DNA from: JACQHM01 sp964535215
GTDB taxonomy: Bacteria; Methylomirabilota; Methylomirabilia; Methylomirabilales; JACQHM01
Length of the DNA stretch: 20,741 nt
Direction of reading: 5' to 3'
NCBI GenBank assembly: GCA_964535215.1
Contig: CAZHST010000049.1
Coordinates: 1 to 20,741 of the forward strand
Shown here: in pieces, positions 14,737 through 20,741 of the stretch
Position numbering within the stretch: position 1 is the stretch's first letter
Layout of the letters: each line of letters begins with the position of its first letter
The notes under the pieces: generated by a model
Seen by the model: only the letters and a program-made list of their open reading frames with translations
What the model was told of the DNA's origin: nothing
Databases searched by the model: none
Made by a program: the position numbers and the translations under genes

Positions 14737-16002
14737 TTACTCTCCCGGCCTCTTGCCGGCGATGACGTAGATCGGGTTTAAGGCCTCGAAGGCGAACATC
14801 CCGAGGAGCGGCTTCGAGCGGGCAACTTGGACGAGGGTCGCCTCCACTTCGAAGCCGAGCGCTTTGAGAGCAGAGACGGCCTCGTGGAGGTTCTCCAGGG
14901 TAATGGCGTTGACGACGATCCGGCCAGAAGGCTTCAGGCGCTTCGCGCTCACTTCGAGGATCCCCCGCATGAAGCCCCCGCTTCCACCGACGAAGACGGC
15001 ATCGGGGTCAGGGAGGAGGTCGAGGCCGTCGGGGGCGATCCGGTGGACGACCTGGACGTTTCTGGCGCCAAACTTCTCGATGTTCTGGCGGATGAGCTCG
15101 AGGTCCTCCTCGTTCTTCTCAATGGCGTAGACCAACCCCCTTCTGGCGAGAAGCGCCGCCTCGATGGCCACCGAACCGGACCCCGCCCCAATGTCCCAGA
15201 CGACGCTCTCCTCCTTGAGCCTCAGCTTTGAGAGGCTGATGACCCGGACCTCCACCTTCGTGATCAGCCCCCGCTTCGGCTGCCGGTAGTGGAACTCGTC
15301 CTCGGGGATCCCGAAGGTCCAGGGTTGGAATGGTAAGGCCTCGGCCCCTTCTTCAGCGAAGGACTCCTGCTCCTCCTTGATGAGGATCAGGGTGTTCAGG
15401 GGGGAGACCTCCATCCCGGAAAGCGTTTGAAGGTCGGTTTCGGTAATCTTCTCGCTGGGGCCTAAGAGGTCCTCGCAGACGTAAGCCTTATGGCCTTTGA
15501 TCCCTGCCTTAAGCAGGGCCCTGGCGATCGCCTGTGGTGAGTGGATCTCGTCGGTGAAGATCCCGATCTTCCGGCTTCTTCTCACCAGCTCCACCAGCCG
15601 CTCCAACTCCCCCTTTCTTCCATGGATGCTGGTGAGCACGGCGTCGTCCCAGCTCTCCTTGATCCTGGCGAAGGCCCACTGCATGGCGCTCACGTTCGGG
15701 AGGATCTCGAAGCGCTCCTTCCCCAGCTTCTTCACCAAGTAGCGGGCGATCCCGTAGAAGCTTGGGTCGCCGGTGGCGAGGATCACCATCCGCCTCCTCC
15801 CGAGATGGGCCTTGAGCTGGGTCACCAGCTCTTCCAGCTTGGAAGTCACAGGGACCTTCTCCGCCTTGACATCGGGGAAGAATGCAAGAAGGCGCTCGCC
15901 GCCGAAAAGGAGGTCGGCCGCCTCAATCAAGGCGATGGCCTTGGGACTGAGGCTCTCCCGCCCGTCGTTCCCGACTCCGATGATGTAAACCTTTTCCTCC
16001 AT
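14737..16002 (-). CDS. cbiET: fused precorrin-6B C5,15-methyltransferase (CbiE-CbiT)
   Basis: This 421-aa fusion catalyses C5 and C15 methylation and decarboxylation of the C12 acetate chain. Residues 1 to about 200 are CbiE, a tetrapyrrole methylase with VYIIGVGNDGRESLSPKA, GDPSFYGIARYL and LPNVSAMQWAFARI. From about 230 comes CbiT, a Rossmann-type methyltransferase with VVWDIGAGSGSVAIEAA (SAM binding) and DAVFVGGSGG. The fused order is the same as in CobL of the aerobic pathway and in the CbiET of several bacteria. The start at 16002 has GAGGGCTTAGG upstream and lies 9 nt after the cbiD stop. It appears complete. Confidence 0.93.
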   Translation of the reverse strand: MEEKVYIIGVGNDGRESLSPKAIALIEAADLLFGGERLLAFFPDVKAEKVPVTSKLEELVTQLKAHLGRRRMVILATGDPSFYGIARYLVKKLGKERFEILPNVSAMQWAFARIKESWDDAVLTSIHGRKGELERLVELVRRSRKIGIFTDEIHSPQAIARALLKAGIKGHKAYVCEDLLGPSEKITETDLQTLSGMEVSPLNTLILIKEEQESFAEEGAEALPFQPWTFGIPEDEFHYRQPKRGLITKVEVRVISLSKLRLKEESVVWDIGAGSGSVAIEAALLARRGLVYAIEKNEEDLELIRQNIEKFGARNVQVVHRIAPDGLDLLPDPDAVFVGGSGGFMRGILEVSAKRLKPSGRIVVNAITLENLHEAVSALKALGFEVEATLVQVARSKPLLGMFAFEALNPIYVIAGKRPGE

Positions 16003-16011
16003 CCTAAGCCC

Positions 16012-17115
16012 TCAAGAGGCTGCCCCGATCGAAGCCCTCCCCAGGACGAGCCCCTCGTGGTCCATCAGGATGCATTCGACGCTCATTCCACCCTCTATGA
16101 ACTTCCGGCAGTTTAAGCAGATGAGCTCAGAGAGGCGGTCGAAGAAGCTCAAGAGGCCGGCCTCCTGCACCAGGTCCGAAGCTTCCCTGGCCGTGTTCGC
16201 AGACCGAATTCGATCGACAAGCTTAGGATTAGCCCCACAGCCTTCAGCCACTTGGGCCAGGAGGTCTAAATTGACAGCGGCCCTTCTGGCATGGGTATGG
16301 AACTGCCCGTCGGCGATCTTGGAGAGCTTCCCGATCATGCCGGCGATGATGACCTTGCGCACCCCTTTCCGTAAGGCATGTTTCAGGGTGAACCCGACCC
16401 AGTCCCCCATCTGGACAAAGGCCTCCTCTGGAAGCGAAGAGAAGATCCGCTGGGCGAACCGCTCGCTGTCTCCCCCTGTGGTGATGACGATCTCGTCGCA
16501 GCCGTTCGCTCTGGCCACATCGATCCCGTTGACGATGGTCGTCTTGAAGGCAGAGGTGGAGTAGGGGATGACGAGCCCGGTCGTCCCGAGGATGGAGATC
16601 CCGCCGATGAGGCCGAGGCGAGCGTTCAGGGTCTTCTTCGCCATCTCCTCCCCCCGTGGGACGGTGATGAGCACCTTCGCGCCATGGCCGTTCAGCTTCT
16701 CACCTAAGGCCTCCAGAACCGATCCTCTGATCATCTTAAGAGGAACCTTCGTGATGGAAGGCTTCCCGATCTCCATCCCGAGGCCGGGTTTCGTCACCCG
16801 GGCAACGCCTTCGCCACCGTTGACCTCGATCTCCAAGCTTTCAGTAAACCAGACCTCGGCGCAGATTTCCGCCCCATGGGTACAGTCGGGGTCGTCGCCG
16901 GCGTCCTTGATCACCGAGCAGAGGGCCGACTCCCCTTTGAGGAGGCACCAGTCCACCTTAAAGGTGACCCTCTTGCCGGCAGGGAGGCCGATCTCCACCT
17001 CCTGGACCTCCCTGCCGGAGAGGAGGGCTAATGTTGCCGCCTTGGCCGCTGCGGCGGCGCAGGAGCCGGTTGTGAACCCCGTCCTTAAGCCCCTTCCACG
17101 CTTAGGCTCCTCCAT
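16012..17115 (-). CDS. cbiD: cobalt-precorrin-5B C1-methyltransferase
   Basis: CbiD methylates C1 in the anaerobic pathway and is a marker for that route. The 367-aa protein has the N-terminal LRTGFTTGSCAAAAAKAA motif, then SVIKDAGDDPDCTHG, VTKPGLGMEIGKPSITKVP, GGISILGTTGLVIPYSTSA, and VIITAGMIGKLSKIADG-like sequence. Length and motif order are normal. Its ATG overlaps the cobO stop in TGATG. It resembles none of the canonical SAM methylases, as expected for CbiD. Confidence 0.94.
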   Translation of the reverse strand: MEEPKRGRGLRTGFTTGSCAAAAAKAATLALLSGREVQEVEIGLPAGKRVTFKVDWCLLKGESALCSVIKDAGDDPDCTHGAEICAEVWFTESLEIEVNGGEGVARVTKPGLGMEIGKPSITKVPLKMIRGSVLEALGEKLNGHGAKVLITVPRGEEMAKKTLNARLGLIGGISILGTTGLVIPYSTSAFKTTIVNGIDVARANGCDEIVITTGGDSERFAQRIFSSLPEEAFVQMGDWVGFTLKHALRKGVRKVIIAGMIGKLSKIADGQFHTHARRAAVNLDLLAQVAEGCGANPKLVDRIRSANTAREASDLVQEAGLLSFFDRLSELICLNCRKFIEGGMSVECILMDHEGLVLGRASIGAAS

Positions 17116-17645
17116 CAGAAGTCCACCCCCTTCTGGGCCTGGATCCCCTGCTCGTAGGGGTGCTTGACGGCTACCATCTCGGTCACAAGGTCGGCCAGAT
17201 CAAGGATCTCCTTCGGCGCCCCCCGGCCGGTCAAAACCAGGTGCAAGCTCTCCGGCTTCTCCCTGATGACCGCCACGACCTCCTCGACGGGCAAAAGGCC
17301 GAAGCGGAGGGCATTGAGGATCTCATCGAGGATGACGATGTCATAGCGACCTGAGAAGATCTCGTCCCGGCTCGCCGCCCAGGCCTTTTCGGCTGCCGCC
17401 TTGTGCTCCTCGAATGACCGCTTCGGCCTGTAGGTGACGAAGCCGATCCCCATCGGACGGATCTCGAGCTCGGGGGCAAGGCGCCGAGCTCCCCTGAGTT
17501 CCCCCGGCTTCCATTCTCCCTTGATGAACTGGATCATCAAGACTTTCATCCGGTAGCCTATGGCCCTGAGGGCCAGGCCAAGGGCCGCCGTCGTCTTCCC
17601 CTTCCCGTTACCTGTGTAGACGATGGTGAGCCCCTTCCGCTTCAT
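17115..17645 (-). CDS. cobO: ATP:corrinoid adenosyltransferase (CobA/BtuR type)
   Basis: CobO attaches the upper 5'-deoxyadenosyl ligand to the reduced cobalt. The 176-aa protein has the P-loop TGNGKGKTTAALGLALRA at residues 11-28, VLMIQFIKGEW, YDIVILDEILNALRFGLL, and LVLTGRGAP. The short N-terminus begins almost directly at the P-loop. It overlaps the preceding CobE-like gene in ATGA and cbiD in TGATG. I use cobO to avoid confusion with the SUMT cobA in the same operon; the Salmonella name is cobA/btuR. Confidence 0.94.
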   Translation of the reverse strand: MKRKGLTIVYTGNGKGKTTAALGLALRAIGYRMKVLMIQFIKGEWKPGELRGARRLAPELEIRPMGIGFVTYRPKRSFEEHKAAAEKAWAASRDEIFSGRYDIVILDEILNALRFGLLPVEEVVAVIREKPESLHLVLTGRGAPKEILDLADLVTEMVAVKHPYEQGIQAQKGVDF

Positions 17646-18037
17646 TCAGCCTCCGCCACGGCGATGGCGACCGTCACATTCGGGAACTTCTGCTTCCCTA
17701 CGAGGAGCCGGTCGGCCTTGGCGCTCAGGAGGGCAGCAGCTTCAGCGACCCCATAGAGCCCCGACAGCTCGTAGACTACCTTAGAGGGATTCGCGAGCTT
17801 TGGCTGGATAGTCTGCAGCTCCCTCCCAGTGAAAAACTCGATGAAGAGGCCGTGCTTTCTCCCAAACTCCAGGAGCCCCTCCTCATCTTGACGGGTCTCC
17901 GAGGCGGCCAGGTTCCGGCACTCTTCGAAGGAGAGGCCGAAGCGCTTCAAGGTGATGAGGATCGCCTCCTTGATCTCCTCGCAGCCCACCCCTACATGCA
18001 GGCCTAATCCGACGACAAGCCGCTTAGCGGGTGGCAT
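17642..18037 (-). CDS. stand-alone CobE / CbiG C-terminal-domain protein
   Basis: A 131-aa protein equivalent to the C-terminal third of CbiG (and to CobE of the aerobic pathway). It has RLVVGLGLHVGVGCEEIKEAI, FECRNLAAS-like spacing, LYGVAEAAALLSAKADRLLV and a closing NVTVAIAVAE strand. The complete CbiG downstream has its own copy, with GIGCNRGTSAEEI in place of GLGLHVGVGCEEI, so the stand-alone copy has lost the Cys-Asn-Arg of the loop. CobE is thought to be an accessory protein of corrin-ring synthesis. I infer a helper role here. The ATG at 18037 has GAGGAA eight bases upstream. It overlaps the end of cbiX by 14 nt and cobO by 4 nt. Confidence 0.8.
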   Translation of the reverse strand: MPPAKRLVVGLGLHVGVGCEEIKEAILITLKRFGLSFEECRNLAASETRQDEEGLLEFGRKHGLFIEFFTGRELQTIQPKLANPSKVVYELSGLYGVAEAAALLSAKADRLLVGKQKFPNVTVAIAVAEAE

Positions 18038-18895
18038 GGGGTGCTTCCTCACGACGGCGAGAAGGGTCGTGGTGGGGATGATCATGGTGATGGCCATCCT
18101 CACTGAAGGCCAGCCGGTACTTGCACAGGTGACAATTCATCACCGCCTCTCCCCGAATCGCCTCTATCTCCCGCTCCTGGAGAACCCTCAGGAGGTTGGG
18201 GTGCCCTTTCAGATACTCGGCAAAGACAAACTCCGTCTGGGGGTACAGGACCTTCGCCTCCTCCGTAAACCGTCGCATCCGCTTGATCAAGACCCCGGTG
18301 AAGAGGAAGTAGGGGAGGACGATCACCCGCCGAGCCTTGAGCGCCACGGTGCGGGCAATCCCTTCCTGGAAGTTTGGGAAGGTGACCCCGATGAAGCAGA
18401 CCTCGACCGTCTTGTAAGGCCGCCGCTCCCACAGGAGACGGGCGATCTTGTAGAGATCGCCGTTGGCATCCGGATCGCTAGAGCCCCGGCCNNNNNNNNN
18501 NTCTCCTCCCGAGGACGTGGACACGACTCCACCTCCACTTCGGCGATCCGCTCTTCCAGGATATCCAGAACGAGCGGATGGATTCCTAGATGGCGGCCAT
18601 AATAGAAGGTCACATGGGGGTAGCGGGTCTTGGCGTCGTCCAGTTCCGCTGGGATCCCCACCTTGACATGGCCGGCGGCAAACAGGGTGATCGGTAACGC
18701 CACAATCCGCGAGGCCCCTTGCCTTACACATCGGTCAATACCCATCTGGATGGTGGGATCGGCCAGCTCGATGAAGCAGGGCTCCACCACTCGATCGGGA
18801 AAAGCTTCCCTGGCCCGCTCTGCAAAGCTCAGAAACTCCTGATTTCCTTCAGCATCCCGGCTGCCGTGCCCTACCAAGAGGATCGCTTGCTTCAT
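18024..18895 (-). CDS. cbiX: sirohydrochlorin cobaltochelatase, long form with [Fe-S] motif and His tail
   Basis: CbiX inserts Co2+ into sirohydrochlorin. Two tandem chelatase halves are visible. The first has LLVGHGSRDAEGN (His 10) and LFAAGHVKVGIPAEL (His 76); the second has GRGSSDPDANGDLYKIARLLWE, CFIGVTFPNFQEG and LPYFLFTGVLIKRM. The C-terminus has MNCHLCKYR and a histidine-rich DGHHHDHPHHD, as in the long CbiX of Bacillus megaterium, where the M-x-C-x-x-C motif carries an iron-sulphur centre. The 10-N gap at 18492-18501 falls between the halves and shifts the frame. This is an assembly matter: a gap of length 2 modulo 3, probably about 17 bases, would restore one gene of about 290 aa. 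It begins at 18895, just after GGGAGG. Confidence 0.9.
18492..18501. other. assembly gap (10 N)
   Basis: Ten N lie inside cbiX, between codons for PREE and GRGSSDPDA. In intact relatives about six residues of a TAVLLV type fill this place, so the placeholder length is probably not the real one. The frame change across it should not be read as a mutation. Confidence 0.97.
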
Positions 18896-18900
18896 CCTCC

Positions 18901-19076
18901 CTATCCTCGATGGATCCCAAGCCCTCCAGATCGCAGGGATTGCTGATCGAGTCCTTCGGCCTTAAGCCGGGCCCTGAGATGGGCGATCATCTCCTTGGAA
19001 CCTTTCGCCGGTAGCTCCCTCCGTTACAGCAGGGAAGCCCATGGCGGACCTTTGTCGGGTCTTTGTTGTTGGCCAT
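18901..19076 (-). pseudogene. cbiW: decayed [2Fe-2S] ferredoxin gene (CbiW-like)
   Basis: Between cbiLH and cbiX the minus strand opens at 19076, one base beyond the cbiLH stop, with MANNKDPTKVRHGLPCCNGGSYRRK. One missing base in the GCGAAAGG run would continue it as GSKEMIAHLRARLKAEGLD and then LRSGGLGIHRG before a TAG at 18901-18903. This follows the thioredoxin-like [2Fe-2S] ferredoxin pattern (C-x-G-x-x-C-x-x-x-G-S ... TGCLG-x-C). However, the second cysteine is a Tyr, the third and fourth positions are Gly and His, and the C-terminal part is missing. Without the frame repair it is a 29-codon fragment. CbiW ferredoxins sit next to cbiH and cbiX in B. megaterium, which supports the assignment. 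Confidence 0.65.
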
Positions 19077-19077
19077 G

Positions 19078-20736
19078 CTACCGCTGTCGCGTTCCGAGGT
19101 ATGGGTCGATCCCGATGTCGGCTGTGCTGAGGCGCTCGGCCACCTCCTCATCCAAGCTGTCGAGATCATACTTGCTCTGATACCCTCGGGGTGTGATCAT
19201 CAGACCCTCGTAGGTGAAGGTGGTGGAGTTCCCGATGAGAATTGTGGTGAGCATCCCAATTTCATGGTTCAGCATGTCGGCCAGGTTGGTCAGGACGACT
19301 CGTTGCCCTTCCCGCATACAACTCTTGACGATCCCGACAGGGGTGTCGGGCTTGCGGTACTTCAGAAGGATCTTTTGGGTCTCCACAATCTGCTGCGTCC
19401 GCCGGCCGCTCTTGGGGTTGTAGATGGCGATGACGAAGTCGGCCCTCGCTGCCGCTTCGATCCTCCTCATGATCACTTCCCAGGGGGTAAGAAGGTTCGA
19501 CAGAGAGATGGCGCAGAAGTCATGCATGATGGGAGCTCCGAGGACTGAGGCGCAGGAGCTTAAGGCCGTGACCCCTGGGATGACCTCCACCTCCACCCCG
19601 CAGCCTCTCCGCCAGCCCCGCTCTTTCAGGACCTCCAGGGCCGGCCCGGCCATCCCATAGATCCCCACGTCACCGCTCGAGATGAGGGCGACCTTCCGGC
19701 CCTGATACGCCAAGTCCACCGCCTTTCGAGCCCGGTCCAGCTCTTCCGTCATACCGGTGTAGATGACCTCCTTGCCCTTGATGAGATCCTTGACAAGCCG
19801 GATATAGGTGAGGTAGCCGATGACCACCTCCGCTTCATCGATGGCCGCCTTCGCCCGGAAGGTGAGGTGCTCGTGACTCCCGGGGCCAAATCCCACCAAG
19901 TAGAGCTTGCCAACTGAGATCCGGGGAGAGGGAGGTTCAACCCGTTGAGAAGCCGGGACGACCGCCCGAACCTCCAGGCTCTGTCGCGCTCCGCACCTCA
20001 CCTTCGGCTGGGCTTCTGCCTTCTTCGGAAGTGAGGCGTGCTTGTTCACCAGGATGAGAGAAAGGTAGCTTGGGCGCTTTCCCTTAAGGCTCCTTAAGTC
20101 ATAGACCACCTCCTGATCGCGCATCCCGCATTTCGTGACGAAGACCGCCTGCTCGATCAGACCGAGCTCCTCCAGGAGATCAATGACCTGATCCAACACC
20201 CGATTGACTTTCATCAGGATCACGGTGTCGAACTGAAGCAAGGTCTCTTCGAGCTTTTCCGCTTCGAAGGTGGCCGGCAGGATGGCGATCCGGTCGGAGG
20301 CGATGCCGTAGGGGATTCCGAGGAGGGCGGAGGTGGCGGAGAAGGAGGTGATGCCCGGGACGATCTCGATGGTGATCTCCGGGTGCTTCGCCTGCAATTC
20401 TTGCTGAACGTAATAAAATGTCGAATAGAGGGAGACATCCCCTAGAGTGATGAACGCCCCCTCCTCCAAAGAGGCCAAATGTTCAACGATCTGCGCGGCC
20501 GCCTCCTCCCAGTGGCCTTCCAGCTCCTCCTGCTCCTTGGTCATGGGGAACTCCAGCTCGACGACCCGCTGCCGTGACCTGTCGAGGTAGGGCTCTACCA
20601 CCTCCAGCGCCTTGCTGGTTGTCCCCATCGCCGAAAGAGGGGAGAAGATGACCGAGACGCGCCTCAGGACCTCAGCGGCTCGGATCGTCAGGAGATCCTG
20701 GGCGCCTGGCCCAACGCCAATGGCATAGAGTTTCAT
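19078..20736 (-). CDS. cbiLH: fused precorrin-2 C20- and precorrin-3B C17-methyltransferase (CbiL-CbiH)
   Basis: A 552-aa fusion of two ring methylases. Residues 1 to about 235 are CbiL: LYAIGVGPGAQDLLTIRAAEVL, FITLGDVSLYSTFYYV, VPGITSFSATSALLGIPY, and VFVTKCGMRDQEV. After a linker rich in Lys, Arg and Pro (about 236-285) comes CbiH, which methylates C17 and contracts the ring: LYLVGFGPGSHEHLTFRA, ALISSGDVGIYGMAGPALEVL, PGVTALSSCASVLGAPIMHDFC, SLSNLLTPWEVI, and FVIAIYNPKSGRR. The iron-sulphur extension of B. megaterium CbiH60 is absent. The frame begins with GTG at 20739, but ATG at 20736 fits the family and overlaps an upstream TGA, suggesting a further coupled gene to the right. Confidence 0.92.
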   Translation of the reverse strand: MKLYAIGVGPGAQDLLTIRAAEVLRRVSVIFSPLSAMGTTSKALEVVEPYLDRSRQRVVELEFPMTKEQEELEGHWEEAAAQIVEHLASLEEGAFITLGDVSLYSTFYYVQQELQAKHPEITIEIVPGITSFSATSALLGIPYGIASDRIAILPATFEAEKLEETLLQFDTVILMKVNRVLDQVIDLLEELGLIEQAVFVTKCGMRDQEVVYDLRSLKGKRPSYLSLILVNKHASLPKKAEAQPKVRCGARQSLEVRAVVPASQRVEPPSPRISVGKLYLVGFGPGSHEHLTFRAKAAIDEAEVVIGYLTYIRLVKDLIKGKEVIYTGMTEELDRARKAVDLAYQGRKVALISSGDVGIYGMAGPALEVLKERGWRRGCGVEVEVIPGVTALSSCASVLGAPIMHDFCAISLSNLLTPWEVIMRRIEAAARADFVIAIYNPKSGRRTQQIVETQKILLKYRKPDTPVGIVKSCMREGQRVVLTNLADMLNHEIGMLTTILIGNSTTFTYEGLMITPRGYQSKYDLDSLDEEVAERLSTADIGIDPYLGTRQR

Positions 20737-20741
20737 CACCG

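Noticed and set aside
18024..18731. A second, separate chelatase-type gene overlapping cbiX
   Set aside because: Both frames match consecutive halves of the same CbiX protein, and the switch coincides with the 10-N assembly gap.
1..20741. Insertion sequences, CRISPR arrays, tRNA or rRNA genes
   Set aside because: I saw no transposase motifs, flanking inverted repeats, regular direct repeats or RNA gene signatures on either strand, including around the cobA insertion.

Overview
The window is one long, minus-strand cobalamin (vitamin B12) biosynthesis operon from a fairly GC-rich bacterium. Every gene I can support reads right to left. The 10-N run at 18492-18501 shows it comes from a scaffolded draft or metagenome assembly. 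The pathway is the anaerobic, early-cobalt-insertion type (CbiX, CbiD, CbiG, CbiET, CbiF, fused CbiL-CbiH), with no aerobic CobG/CobN genes. I cannot name the phylum from the sequence alone.

In transcription order the layout is: a cbiL-cbiH fusion (20736-19078); the wreck of a CbiW-like [2Fe-2S] ferredoxin gene; cbiX (broken only by the assembly gap); a stand-alone CobE/CbiG-C-terminal protein; cobO; cbiD; the cbiET fusion; bluB; cbiF; cbiG; cbiA; cbiP; cobT; cobS; cbiZ; cbiB; cobD (Thr-P decarboxylase); the 5' part of a dead cobC (alpha-ribazole phosphatase); cobA (SUMT); the 3' part of the same dead cobC; a 3'-truncated cobU; and pduX. Four less familiar genes follow: a ChuX/HutX-fold protein, a small winged-helix protein, an unknown 132-aa protein and a DUF1802 protein. 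Most junctions are overlaps or gaps under 12 nt, so the block from cbiLH to cobD looks translationally coupled. No cobalamin riboswitch, tRNA, rRNA, CRISPR array or insertion sequence is visible. The operon's promoter, and missing steps such as cbiC, cbiJ and cobalt transport, must lie to the right of the window or elsewhere.

Together the genes run from uroporphyrinogen III (CobA) through cobalt insertion (CbiX), ring methylation and contraction (CbiL, H, F, G, D, ET), amidation (CbiA, CbiP), adenosylation (CobO) and side-arm attachment (PduX, CobD, CbiB). They then make the lower base (BluB), activate it (CobT) and join the loop (CobU, CobS), with CbiZ for salvage.

The most interesting observations are lesions in an otherwise intact operon. 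A recognisable alpha-ribazole phosphatase gene is cut in two by cobA, right after its second catalytic-histidine motif, and carries four in-frame stops. CobU has lost the last quarter of its fold at a clean junction with pduX. The ferredoxin gene has a frameshift and has lost cluster-binding cysteines. The four-gene tail, especially the ChuX/HutX-like protein 18 nt after pduX, is the best candidate for an undescribed function, but nothing here proves a new system.
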